Source: CAMDMI01 sp036759185 (GTDB lineage: Bacteria > Bacteroidota > Bacteroidia > Cytophagales > Flexibacteraceae). From it: a stretch of 16,449 bases of DNA. Position 1 is the stretch's first letter. Every line of letters starts with the position of its first letter. The notes beneath the pieces are model-generated. The model ran no database searches, had not been told where the DNA came from, and saw only the letters and a list, made by a program, of their open reading frames with translations. Made by a program: the position numbers and the translations under genes. This document shows positions 7,132-15,026 of the stretch, piece after piece. The stretch is taken from NCBI GenBank assembly GCA_036759185.1, contig DAIOVD010000088.1, positions 1-16,449 of the forward strand, written 5' to 3'.

Positions 7132-8241
7132 TCATAGAAGTAGCTTTCGTATTGTATTGACTAATATTTTTTCATGTACCAATGGCTTTTCCGGAATTTC
7201 AGGAACCGGCAGCTCGCCTTTCATCGCATCCACACAATCATCATCGTGTTCATACACCCTGATTCCCGGAACATTGTGGAAATTTCTTGCTGCGTCTGAA
7301 TTCAGAAGAACCGGTACACCCGCCATCATCAATTCCGGGATTTTTGTCAGAGAACCAGTGCTGATATTCTGGTGAATCCAGCAAAAGGAGCATTCCTCCA
7401 GCATTTCAGCTAAACGCTCATTGGTCAATGTGCCGTGCAAATGAATGTTGGGATTCTCCGGAATATGTGGCGCCAGACTTTCGGTCAGGTATCCGGCCAC
7501 ATGCAATTGTAAAGGACTGTCCTTTAAATGACGGTGAAAAAAAACAATCCGGTTCAGCATTCCATCAAATGTCGGTTTGTTTCCGGCCGTACCCATCAGC
7601 AAAATCATGTTTTCCTTCGCCTTCTGTTTCCGGTTTTCCCGGATATTAAGCAGGTATTCCGCAACTTCTGACGTTGGATAGTATGGTAGGAACTCAGCAT
7701 CCAGACCGAATAACTTCAGAAGGTATTGCTCTTCCCTTGAAATGGTGAAAATAGAATGGCACTGACCCAGACTTTGAAGTTCTTCTTCGAACCAGTATGG
7801 TGCCAGCCTACCGGTAAAGTCAGAAGCCTGGCCCTGAACCAATGATTCCAGATTGTGTGGAAGCCCAATCACTTTCAAACCCATGTCACGGGCAGCATAA
7901 CTCATCAGATAGTTTTGCTGGCGACTGCTTTCCCACAGAAGGAGCTTGTGAGTCTGAGCATAATACTCCATCGTTTGCTGCCTTTTGTAGTAATTAAAGC
8001 CCAGTTGGGTTAGCGCTGTTTTGTTGAGGCTTGACTGGATTTTATGCTGATTGAGAAGCCGCAAACCCTCCAGTGCTGCAAATTTCTTTTGAAATATCTG
8101 GGTGATATCCGGCTGGTAGAATTCCTGGCTGATCTGGTTTCCATCCAGTATTTCGGAAATCTGTGCGGTTCGTTTACAGCCGCCGTCGCCCCATGGATCG
8201 GCCGCAAAATGCGAATGTCGGAGAACCTGTAGTTGCTTCAC
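7132..8241 (-). CDS. Glycosyltransferase, GT4-like (GT-B fold)
   Basis: A 369-residue protein with a two-domain GT-B layout. The N-terminal acceptor domain contains GLPHNLESLV (~126-135) and FTISREEQYLLKLFG (~165-179). The C-terminal nucleotide-sugar domain begins with NMILLMGTAGNKPTFDGM (~211-228) and has the donor-binding Glu region TGSLTKIPELMMAGVPVLLN (~295-314), matching the GT4-type E-x7-E neighbourhood. It presumably adds a sugar to a surface polysaccharide, O-antigen or related glycan on the cytoplasmic side. It is divergent from the PglC-like transferase with a short gap, so the two may serve the same glycan. Donor and acceptor are unknown. The gene is convergent with the kinase. The 129 bases between them (7003-7131) hold no gene and no clear terminator. 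Confidence 0.8.
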   Translation of the reverse strand: MKQLQVLRHSHFAADPWGDGGCKRTAQISEILDGNQISQEFYQPDITQIFQKKFAALEGLRLLNQHKIQSSLNKTALTQLGFNYYKRQQTMEYYAQTHKLLLWESSRQQNYLMSYAARDMGLKVIGLPHNLESLVQGQASDFTGRLAPYWFEEELQSLGQCHSIFTISREEQYLLKLFGLDAEFLPYYPTSEVAEYLLNIRENRKQKAKENMILLMGTAGNKPTFDGMLNRIVFFHRHLKDSPLQLHVAGYLTESLAPHIPENPNIHLHGTLTNERLAEMLEECSFCWIHQNISTGSLTKIPELMMAGVPVLLNSDAARNFHNVPGIRVYEHDDDCVDAMKGELPVPEIPEKPLVHEKILVNTIRKLLL

Positions 8242-8288
8242 GGTGATTTAATGCCGCAATGTAATAGAATTTGATGGTTTGGTTTTCT

Positions 8289-8296
8289 TAGGTTTG
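8289..8296 (+). promoter_or_regulatory. Bacteroidota -7 promoter element upstream of the sugar-phosphate transferase
   Basis: TAGGTTTG is an exact TAnnTTTG match. The best upstream -33 candidate is TTTG at 8270-8273, with a 15-base spacer that is shorter than the usual 19-21. Transcription would begin near 8303, about 15 bases before GTG 8318. That is the same spacing as at the lrp promoter, and it places the alternative TTG 8279 upstream of the transcript. Confidence 0.45.
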
Positions 8297-8317
8297 CCGG
8301 ACCAAACGGACTTCAAC

Positions 8318-8941
8318 GTGTACAGAATCGTTTTTAAAGGACTGATTGATAAAGTAATTGCACTGGTCGGATTGCTGGTTGCCAGTCCGGTTTTTGTTGT
8401 GGTAACCATTGGTTTATACATTGCAAATCAGGGAAAACCATTTTTCTTTCAGAGAAGACCAGGGTTGAATGGCCGTATTTTCTCCATCATAAAGTTCAAA
8501 ACCATGAACGATCGGAAAGGAGAAGATGGTCAGCTTTTGTCTGATGCAGAACGATTGACTGCTGTTGGAGCATTTGTAAGGAAGACTTCCCTTGATGAAA
8601 TACCTCAACTCATCAATGTCCTGAAAGGAGACATGAGTCTGATCGGACCCCGCCCACTTCTGGAAGAGTACCTGCCACTTTACAACGACCGCCAGAGAAG
8701 ACGGCATGAAGTCAAACCCGGGATAACCGGTTGGGCACAGATCAACGGACGGAATACTGTGGGTTGGAGCGAAAAGTTTGAAATGGATGTCTGGTACGTG
8801 GAAAACATCTCCTTTCTGCTCGACTTGCGGATATTATGGCTCACAGCTATGAAAGTAGTGAAATCGGAAGGGGTTAATTCTGCCACCTCCGCGACAATGG
8901 AAAAATTCCGGGGCAACAATCAGGCTGTTAACGGACTGTAA
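8318..8941 (+). CDS. Monotopic phosphoglycosyl transferase (PglC-like bacterial sugar transferase)
   Basis: A 207-residue enzyme that transfers a phospho-sugar from a UDP-sugar to undecaprenyl phosphate, starting a surface glycan repeat unit at the inner membrane. From GTG 8318: a re-entrant hydrophobic helix (~9-33) broken at S23-P24, basic QRRPGLNG, KFKTM at 59-63, the catalytic Asp93-Glu94 in TSLDEIPQLINVLKGDMSLIGPRPL, PRP at 111-113, and KPGITGWAQINGRN at 133-146. S23-P24 and D93-E94 fall at the same numbers I recall for Campylobacter PglC, and MYRIVFKGLIDK is a typical family N-terminus. This is why I chose GTG rather than TTG 8279 (adds 13 residues). The small size, without the N-terminal WbaP/WcaJ membrane domain, places it in the PglC/short class. 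Its 3' end overlaps the convergent GH28-like gene by 14 bases. Confidence 0.88.
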   Translation: MYRIVFKGLIDKVIALVGLLVASPVFVVVTIGLYIANQGKPFFFQRRPGLNGRIFSIIKFKTMNDRKGEDGQLLSDAERLTAVGAFVRKTSLDEIPQLINVLKGDMSLIGPRPLLEEYLPLYNDRQRRRHEVKPGITGWAQINGRNTVGWSEKFEMDVWYVENISFLLDLRILWLTAMKVVKSEGVNSATSATMEKFRGNNQAVNGL

Positions 8942-10388
8942 AATTTCGGCAACCTGTTAATAACATTCCCGGCTTGCCAGAACTCGAAACCGAATTGGGT
9001 GCCCAGATATAGCCGCCTTCCAGTTGATTCCCCCATAAAATGACCAGATCGCATTCCTTATTGCGATTATAGTTCGGGTGTATATTTTCACCCAACATGC
9101 CATAGTCCATCCGTTGTGGCCATTTCCAATCAGATGGAACCTCGTTTGATGGCCACTCCACCTGAATATGATTCACAACCAGATTTTTTATTTGCTCCGC
9201 CACAATGGAAGCCCGTTGTTTTCTTGTCGCAACCGGCAGCTTAATGAAGAGATGATGTCTTGTTTTGTCAGTGAACGGTGAAGGATCTTCCAGCCAAGGG
9301 TAACGCAACCGGATATTGCGAAGCTGAATGTTTTCCACAACAGTTCCTTTTTGCGCCACCAAAAGAATTCTTCCCTGCGTGGAACAAGAAAAGTCCTGGA
9401 TACTAACATTCCGGATGGTACCTGCTTGTCCACTTTCAGGTTTCAAAAGATGGAGATGGATAGGTTCAGTAAGAATAACCGGGGCGTTATTGTCTGCCAG
9501 AATGTTGCTGATCATCACATCACTGATGTTTCCTCCGTTTTCAGAAAGCAGTCCGATGGCATTACCCGATCCCTGGATGATGCTATTGGAAAAGAGGAAC
9601 TGCCTGAAATCATTTGCCGATGCTTTGCCGATCAAAAAAGCTGTACCGGTTGCCTGAAGAAAACAATTACTCACCATCACGCCAATGCATGAATCGCTAT
9701 CTGAAGTGGTGGAAAATGAGATTCCGTTTCCACCTGTTTCAATCCGGGTATTCTGAATACGAAAGGACTGTCCACCCTGAATGGAGATTCCATCTGCTTC
9801 AAAATTCAACAATGAACCGGAAATACGAATGCCATCGACAGTAGTGTTCCGGCATCGGAAAAATGAAAGGCTGGATCCGCTGCCATTCTTTACATGAATT
9901 CCCCGGATTTCCACCATATCACATTTGCGAAAATCCAGAAGTGAACTCTCCGTTGTGGGGCTCTTTACCGGATGCAAGATTTCATTGCCTGGTACCAAGG
10001 GCGAAAACTCCGGACCAATTCCCTCTATGGTTCCTTCGCCTATGATCCCTGTCCGGCTGGCAGAAACGGCTTTCAGAAGGGTGACCTGCGATGTTTTGAC
10101 ATCTTTGATACCGTCTGTTAGAAAAACTGCTTTCAGTACAGAGCCGGATTCGAGCCGGAGAATTACATTTGATTTAAGTTCAATTGTGCCTGACCGAAAT
10201 ATCCCGGCAGGAATCACTACATAGCCACCTCCTTTTTCTGCCACCTTCGTTATGCACTGATTGATGATTTGTGTGTTCAGAAATATGCCATCACCAACAG
10301 CACCCTGACTGGTGATCAAAATTGTTTCGCCCCTGGAGTCAAGAGTGAAAATGGTTGCTATGAATAAAAAAATGAAGAGGCGAGGCAT
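8928..10388 (-). CDS. Secreted right-handed beta-helix protein, GH28 (polygalacturonase)-like, with degenerate catalytic motifs
   Basis: A 486-residue protein from ATG 10388 with a hydrophobic export signal (RLFIFLFIATIFTL). ATGs at 10406 and 10448 are in-frame alternatives. The opening (GAVGDGIFLNTQIINQCI, then GGGYVVIPAGIFRSGTIELKSNVILRLESGSVL) is the standard entry of pectate-lyase/GH28 beta-helices, and many N.xI/V.I coils follow. GH28 enzymes hydrolyse pectin-type galacturonans using NTD, DD, GHG and RIK motifs. Here the aligned places read EAD (197-199), GN (220-221 within TGGNGI), GTA (248-250) and GLL (279-281). Only one of the expected Asp residues (D199) remains, so hydrolase activity is doubtful. 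It could be a carbohydrate-binding or structural beta-helix, or a divergent enzyme with another site. It lies 95 bases downstream of the lipoprotein gene on the same strand. A lyase/epimerase role cannot be excluded. Confidence 0.75.
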   Translation of the reverse strand: MPRLFIFLFIATIFTLDSRGETILITSQGAVGDGIFLNTQIINQCITKVAEKGGGYVVIPAGIFRSGTIELKSNVILRLESGSVLKAVFLTDGIKDVKTSQVTLLKAVSASRTGIIGEGTIEGIGPEFSPLVPGNEILHPVKSPTTESSLLDFRKCDMVEIRGIHVKNGSGSSLSFFRCRNTTVDGIRISGSLLNFEADGISIQGGQSFRIQNTRIETGGNGISFSTTSDSDSCIGVMVSNCFLQATGTAFLIGKASANDFRQFLFSNSIIQGSGNAIGLLSENGGNISDVMISNILADNNAPVILTEPIHLHLLKPESGQAGTIRNVSIQDFSCSTQGRILLVAQKGTVVENIQLRNIRLRYPWLEDPSPFTDKTRHHLFIKLPVATRKQRASIVAEQIKNLVVNHIQVEWPSNEVPSDWKWPQRMDYGMLGENIHPNYNRNKECDLVILWGNQLEGGYIWAPNSVSSSGKPGMLLTGCRNFTVR

Positions 10389-10483
10389 CGATCTGAAGTC
10401 GGTCATTTGATGATTTGCATTGATCGTTCGAATGGTTCTCTGTTTCAAGATCCCGGTTTTTCTGACCGTCCATTATTGCTGTT

Positions 10484-11098
10484 TTAATTGAACTTCTCCA
10501 GAAAATCTGCGAATTCCTGATCCCGCGAAATGATTGAGAAGCAATTGTCAAGAGCAAGATTAGTGATTTTTACCACTGCTTTCCTGCCATAACCAAGATC
10601 ACGTGCATCAGCAAATGCAATATACGTTTTCGAAAAATTCGCGGCATACGATTGATTCTCATAAATTTCAACTTTTAGCATCACCTGACCGGAGCAATTG
10701 GTTGTGGGATATGATGGTTGAACCATCCCCAACATTTGCTTTACTGTAATGACCAGTTTGTATTGTGCCGGTGCTTGCTTCCATCGAAAACCAAGATTCT
10801 GGAAAACCTGGCTAAAACCTGTGCGTAGTGGACCAGAGAGCGAATACTCATTGGGAATAATTGGAATTCCGGTGTTGTAATCTATCCCGATTTCCACCAT
10901 CGACCTCTCATCTTTGACTTCCAGGTTAAAAGATGAATCAGTACGAATCAGAGTTTTGGCAAGCCTCGGTGCAGGAGAATAAGTAAAAGGTGCTGCTAAG
11001 TTGCATGAGACCAAAAAAAAGATAGAAACGAGAAGAACCGAAATCTGTAAAAAGGCATGAAATCGTGATATTTGATCGGTAGGCAAGTAATGAAACAT
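10484..11098 (-). CDS. Outer-membrane-type lipoprotein, possibly YajG-like
   Basis: A 204-residue protein. From ATG 11098 the N-terminus has a signal helix (FLQISVLLVSIFF) and a lipobox LVSC with the lipidated Cys32. The open frame reaches back to 11224, but that would put 42 extra residues before the signal peptide, so 11098 is preferred. The mature part has a predicted alpha/beta pattern: VKDERSMVEIG near its start, LRTGFSQVFQNLGF in the middle, and a C-terminal helix (DQEFADFLEKFN). This layout recalls the YajG-type lipoproteins, but the similarity is by eye and weak. Function is unknown. It precedes the GH28-like gene, with which it may be co-transcribed, and diverges from the M14 peptidase across 183 bases. 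Confidence 0.7.
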   Translation of the reverse strand: MFHYLPTDQISRFHAFLQISVLLVSIFFLVSCNLAAPFTYSPAPRLAKTLIRTDSSFNLEVKDERSMVEIGIDYNTGIPIIPNEYSLSGPLRTGFSQVFQNLGFRWKQAPAQYKLVITVKQMLGMVQPSYPTTNCSGQVMLKVEIYENQSYAANFSKTYIAFADARDLGYGRKAVVKITNLALDNCFSIISRDQEFADFLEKFN

Positions 11099-11281
11099 GG
11101 CCAAAAATACAGGTTCATCCGGTTCCGGAAGGTGAATCACCAAACTTTCATTCTTTAGATAATTTGGTTTCAAGGAAAAGAATGAACTATCCGGAATCAG
11201 ATTTCCCCGAATCTGAGATTCCATATTTTTATTCTATTTGCCATTGGTTCCGGACTCAGCCTTTCCGGACCGACCCCACAC

Positions 11282-13090
11282 ATGAAAACAAACCGTCTTT
11301 TTTCTTCATTCCTGATTCTCTGGACCATTTTGCCTGCCGTTCCATTGAATGCGCAGGATTTTCTTCCTCCTGCCAGGCTCTGGAAAGGAAAAAGCGAATC
11401 CATTGCCGTGGGACCAGCACATGCCTGGTGTACACCAGCGGAAAAGTCAGGTTTTGTACAAACTCCTTCCTATAAGGAAACGATGGACTGGATCAACAAA
11501 CTTTGCAGCCAGAGTCCTCTGTTGAAAACTATATCCATTGGCAAAACCCTTGAAGGTCGTGAACTGATCATGGTGGTGGTATCAACCGAAGCAGCGAAAG
11601 ATGCTGCAACTATTAAGGCATCAACCAAACCCTGTCTTCTTGTGCAGGCTGGAATACACAGTGGAGAAATTGATGGGAAAGATGCAGGCCTGATGCTGTT
11701 GCGTGATATTGCAGTGGGCTCGAAAAAGTCGTTGCTCGACCGTGTCAATCTGCTTTTTGTACCCATTCTCAATGCAGATGGCCATGAGAGAAGTTCAGCG
11801 TTTAATCGTCCCAACCAGCGGGGACCAGCCAATATGGGTTGGCGAACCAATGCCCAGAATCTGAACCTGAATCGTGACTATGCCCGCCTCGATACCCGGG
11901 AAATCCGGGCCATGGTGGATGTGATGAACGATTGGGATGCTGATTTTTATATGGACATCCACGTTACGGACGGGGTCGATTTTCAATACGATATAACCTA
12001 TAACTATGTGGGTAAGCATGGTCATTCTCCAGCCATTTCTTCCTGGTTTTCAAAGATATATAGTCCTTTTGTTGACAAAGGACTTCAGGCTATGGGCCAT
12101 ATTCCGGGACCTTTTCTGATTCCAACCAACTGGACGGATTTCACAGAAGGTGTAATTGATTATCCGGCGGGTCCGAACTTTTCAAATGTGTACGCCGATC
12201 TCCGGCATCTGCCCGGTCTGCTGGTGGAAACTCACTCGCTCAAACCATATAAACAACGTGTGCTGGGAACTTATGTCTTGCTGGAAGAAACCATGAAAAT
12301 TCTGGGTAAAGAATCACAGGCATTGCAGGAAGCCATCCGGACTGACAAAGCACGAAGACCCTCTTCTGTTGTGCTTGCCATGAAATCGCCCGATTCGAAA
12401 AAGCCAACAGCTGATTCTATTTTGTTACCTGGAATTCGGAGTAAGAAAGAATATTCAGAGATACTGGGTTCGGAAGTTGTGCGCTGGACTGGTGAGGAGG
12501 TAACCAAAAATGTCCCTTCTTATGTTCTGAAAGAGCCTGCCATTTCCGTCCAGACACCTAAAGGATATTGGGTTCCATCGTATTGCCCGGATGTGCTGGA
12601 GCGGTTGAAAATCCATGGTATTCAGATGACCATTTTGAAAGAACCACAGTCCATGCCACTGGATATGTACCGGATCCGGGAGCCAAAATTTGCCTCAGCA
12701 CCTTTTGAAGGAAGGATACAGGTGAAAGGAAAAGCCATTCTTGAAAATAAGGAAGTCCTGATGCCTGTGGGTTCTGCCTGGATTCCCTCTGATCAGCCAT
12801 TGGGTGAACTGGCGGTGTTGTTACTGGAACCCGATTGTCCGGAATCGTTTTTGCAGTGGGGATTTTTTCATTCAATTTTTCAGAAAACAGAATATGCAGA
12901 GGCTTATTTCATGGAACCACTGGCAGCCAGAATGCTGACTGAAACTCCCGCTCTTCGTGATCAGTTACGACAGAAGAAAAAGGAAGACCCGGCTTTTGCC
13001 AAAAATCCCGATGCCATTCTGGAATGGTTTTACGAAAGAAGTCCCTACTACGACAAAACATACCTGCTGTATCCTGTTGGAAAAGAGTAA
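11282..13090 (+). CDS. Secreted M14-family zinc metallocarboxypeptidase
   Basis: A 602-residue protein with a signal peptide (LFSSFLILWTILPAVPLNA, likely cleaved before Gln25), so it acts in the periplasm or outside the cell. The peptidase domain spans ~60-340. The zinc ligands are H126 and E129 in HSGEIDG and H227 in DIHVTDG; substrate-binding N197-R198 is in NLNLNRDY; the general base is probably E316 in GLLVETHS. All core residues are present, so it should be active as a carboxypeptidase or peptidoglycan/peptide amidase of the M14 fold. The remaining ~250 residues form a separate region with beta-rich stretches (for example GKAILENKEVLMPVGSAWI) of unknown role. The start MKTNRLFSS fits a signal peptide. 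It is monocistronic by layout, with opposite-strand neighbours on both sides. Confidence 0.9.
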   Translation: MKTNRLFSSFLILWTILPAVPLNAQDFLPPARLWKGKSESIAVGPAHAWCTPAEKSGFVQTPSYKETMDWINKLCSQSPLLKTISIGKTLEGRELIMVVVSTEAAKDAATIKASTKPCLLVQAGIHSGEIDGKDAGLMLLRDIAVGSKKSLLDRVNLLFVPILNADGHERSSAFNRPNQRGPANMGWRTNAQNLNLNRDYARLDTREIRAMVDVMNDWDADFYMDIHVTDGVDFQYDITYNYVGKHGHSPAISSWFSKIYSPFVDKGLQAMGHIPGPFLIPTNWTDFTEGVIDYPAGPNFSNVYADLRHLPGLLVETHSLKPYKQRVLGTYVLLEETMKILGKESQALQEAIRTDKARRPSSVVLAMKSPDSKKPTADSILLPGIRSKKEYSEILGSEVVRWTGEEVTKNVPSYVLKEPAISVQTPKGYWVPSYCPDVLERLKIHGIQMTILKEPQSMPLDMYRIREPKFASAPFEGRIQVKGKAILENKEVLMPVGSAWIPSDQPLGELAVLLLEPDCPESFLQWGFFHSIFQKTEYAEAYFMEPLAARMLTETPALRDQLRQKKKEDPAFAKNPDAILEWFYERSPYYDKTYLLYPVGKE

Positions 13091-13234
13091 AACAGAGTTG
13101 ATGTAGCCCGACTGTCAATACTTGAATCTTGGTCACAAGCCAGATTGTTTCGTGCCTGCCTTTGCAATTGAAGTATAAGGCTGTCAATTCATCATTCAGG
13201 AAGTATTTCACAAATTCTTGTTGGCATGATTCCT

Positions 13235-13921
13235 TTACTGGTCAATCAATTGTTCAACTTCTAACCACTCTCCGGGTTTCAAATCTCCCAGCACATATCG
13301 ACCGAATCGGACCCGCACAAGTTGCCTTACCTGGTTCTCATTTTTTGCACAGATTCGCCGGATGTGGCGATTGATGCCTTCCGTTAAAACAACACGGAAA
13401 CAGAAGGCATCCAGTTTTTCAAATACAGCCGGAAGGGTGGTTCTTGGCCCAAGTTGAAAGGGTTCGGTGAACGACTTTTCAAGCTCCATTGTTACAGGAT
13501 GCCATGTGGTTACTTCATATTCCTTTTCCACCTTTGCTTCCAGGCTCATCAGCTCTCTGTACACCTGACCATCATTGGTGAGCAGGAGCAATCCCTCCGA
13601 ATTGATGTCTAGTCGCCCCAACGGAAACAGATCCTGAAATTCTTCAGGAATCACCTCAAACATATTGTTGGCAATGGCCCGGTTGGTGGTACACTCATAA
13701 CCATGTGGTTTGTAAAACAATATGTATTTCCGTTGGATGCCTTTCCGAAGGACGGTATCCAAAAGTCGGATTTCCTGGTGTGGTTCCAGAATGCGCCGGG
13801 CATTGGTTTCAACAATTCCGTCGATTCGAATGTCTCCATTCTGGCAATGTGCATCAGCTGCATCATGACTGCACCGGAGTAGCCGGATCAGGTGGTAACG
13901 AAGTTGATGTCTGAACTGCAT
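13235..13921 (-). CDS. RNA pseudouridine synthase, RsuA/RluB/RluE/RluF family
   Basis: A 228-residue enzyme that isomerises a uridine to pseudouridine in rRNA. An S4-like RNA-binding domain is seen in residues ~7-53 (IRIDGIVETNARRILEPHQEI). The catalytic domain starts at KYILFYKPHGY and holds GRLDINSEGLLLLTNDG, with catalytic Asp105. The family-specific INRHIRRIC near the C-terminus (RsuA-class GxNRQIRRM) places it in the RsuA/RluBEF group rather than RluA/TruB. Which rRNA position it modifies cannot be told. It lies 55 bases after the DUF6090-like gene on the same strand and may be its downstream partner. It is convergent with the M14 gene across 144 bases (13091-13234), where I see no gene and no good terminator. 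Confidence 0.9.
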   Translation of the reverse strand: MQFRHQLRYHLIRLLRCSHDAADAHCQNGDIRIDGIVETNARRILEPHQEIRLLDTVLRKGIQRKYILFYKPHGYECTTNRAIANNMFEVIPEEFQDLFPLGRLDINSEGLLLLTNDGQVYRELMSLEAKVEKEYEVTTWHPVTMELEKSFTEPFQLGPRTTLPAVFEKLDAFCFRVVLTEGINRHIRRICAKNENQVRQLVRVRFGRYVLGDLKPGEWLEVEQLIDQ

Positions 13922-13976
13922 GTGAACGGTCGGAATCTCATGGAAATCTATTTGATTCAGAACCAGCTGGCCGGAA

Positions 13977-14675
13977 TTATTTTACTTTCGACAGTTCCTT
14001 TTGTAAGCCTTCCAGCTCTTCAATGTAGTTGTCCAGCATAAATCCTTTATAGGCAGCTCGTCGGTACAAACTAAATATGGCATTTGTGTTTTTAATTCGG
14101 CACAGAAGCAAGGGATCAGGTCGGATATTGTCTGAATTGTCCGGCTTTATTTCTTCATACAGTATTTTGCCTGCTTCATCAACCGCAAGATTATAAGCCG
14201 TAAATTCATTCGCGACCTCTTTGCGGAAGGAAAAGGTGGAAATAATTAACTTTCGTAAGGTGTGATCTTTGATCAGTTCGAGGTCTCCGTTATTGGCCAT
14301 CACATCTGCTGTGGTGGGTGCGAATGTCCGGAACACACCCCGATAATAGACAGAAAGGAATTTGCTCCGGTACAATGTTGTTGAATCCAAGGACCTGGTT
14401 TCGGATAACTCAAGAATTTTCAGAAGAGCTTTGATGTCGTTTTCGCAATCATACCGGTTCATTTTTGAAGTTTGAATTTCCTCTTTCAGATCTGCCTGGA
14501 TTTCGGAAAAATACTGTTCCAGCTTCTTATCATCTTCCCAACCTTCGCGAAGCCGTTCCATCCAGAAAGCAAACAAAATGGAGAAAATGATGAGGGTCAC
14601 TTCAGCGAGATAGCCTAGATCTTTACCAGGCCGGGAGAAAAACATGGATCGTTTTTTCGGTAGTTCGTCCGTCAT
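13977..14675 (-). CDS. DUF6090-like single-pass membrane protein
   Basis: A 232-residue protein from ATG 14675 (ATG 14645 and an extended start at 14756 are in frame). One N-terminal membrane helix (YLAEVTLIIFSILFAFWMERL, ~22-42) is followed by a long charged helical region (WEDDKKLEQYFSEIQADLKEEI and on to the C-terminus). This matches the layout of the Bacteroidota DUF6090 group, whose members start with a 'GEI..V.IGILIAL.IN.W.E' helix followed by an 'EL.YL..L..DL' coil. Pfam membership is by eye only. No enzymatic motif is visible and the function of the group is unknown. It would be anchored in the inner membrane; which side the helical domain faces cannot be judged. No promoter element of the TAnnTTTG type is visible upstream on this strand. 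Confidence 0.7.
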   Translation of the reverse strand: MTDELPKKRSMFFSRPGKDLGYLAEVTLIIFSILFAFWMERLREGWEDDKKLEQYFSEIQADLKEEIQTSKMNRYDCENDIKALLKILELSETRSLDSTTLYRSKFLSVYYRGVFRTFAPTTADVMANNGDLELIKDHTLRKLIISTFSFRKEVANEFTAYNLAVDEAGKILYEEIKPDNSDNIRPDPLLLCRIKNTNAIFSLYRRAAYKGFMLDNYIEELEGLQKELSKVK

Positions 14676-14794
14676 TCCTTCGTTCAGATTTTCACGCAAA
14701 GCAAACAGAAGTTTTTGAGTGATACAGAAATTCAACCGGTGGATTTTACAAAGCAAAACCAGAGTTGTATAACAGAGTCGTCTGGTTGCCTGCC

Positions 14795-14802
14795 TAATTT
14801 TG
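14795..14802 (+). promoter_or_regulatory. Bacteroidota -7 promoter element for the small membrane protein pair
   Basis: TAATTTTG is an exact TAnnTTTG match, in the divergent gap between the DUF6090-like gene and the lmo0937-like gene. Transcription would start near 14808 and give a leader of ~48 bases before ATG 14857. A -33 TTG at the usual 19-21-base spacing is not present; the nearest upstream is TTG 14765-14767, 27 bases away. The call therefore rests on the -7 box and its position. Confidence 0.45.
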
Positions 14803-14856
14803 ACTGTCGGATATTTCCTCCTTCAAACCAATCAGATTCAACCTTTTCCAATCTAT

Positions 14857-15015
14857 ATGAATAACCTCCTGTATTTCGTCGCTGTCATTCTCGTCCTCTT
14901 CTGGGCACTGGGTTTTTTTGCGTACGGTGCCGGTTATCTGATTCATATTCTGCTGGTGATAGCGGTGATTTCCATTCTGCTTCGTTTTATTCAGGGAAAC
15001 CGACTCAATAACTAA
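14857..15015 (+). CDS. lmo0937-family small membrane protein (DUF5670-like)
   Basis: A 52-residue protein consisting of two close membrane helices (YFVAVILVLFWALGFFAYGAG and LIHILLVIAVISILLRFI) and a short basic tail (QGNRLNN). The pattern, with the central Gly-rich turn and IHILLVIA followed by an R-x-IQG end, is that of the lmo0937 family. These short proteins are found widely in Bacteroidota and Firmicutes and are often seen beside stress-related genes; their mechanism is unknown. The open frame extends to 14800, but ATG 14857 gives the normal family N-terminus (MNNLLYFVAVIL). The YtxH-like gene follows after 11 bases, so the two are probably co-transcribed. Confidence 0.85.
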   Translation: MNNLLYFVAVILVLFWALGFFAYGAGYLIHILLVIAVISILLRFIQGNRLNN

Positions 15016-15026
15016 TTCTCATTCCT

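Noticed and set aside
9328..10224. Several plus-strand open frames of 60-113 codons inside the beta-helix gene
   Set aside because: They lie opposite a gene with clear family signatures and an export signal, and show no recognisable protein features; antisense shadows.
11102..11109. Exact reverse-strand TAnnTTTG box (CAAAAATA on the plus strand) just before the lipoprotein start
   Set aside because: Transcription would begin at about the ATG at 11098 or just inside it, and no -33 element is at the right distance. Left out as an AT-rich chance match.
11233..11240. TCTATTTG as a -7 promoter box for the M14 peptidase gene
   Set aside because: One mismatch in the conserved TA and no TTG/TTTG at 19-21 bases upstream.
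13129..13374. Plus-strand 81-codon open frame running from the gap after the M14 gene into the pseudouridine synthase gene
   Set aside because: Most of it is antisense to the synthase, the product has no recognisable pattern, and no start signal is seen.
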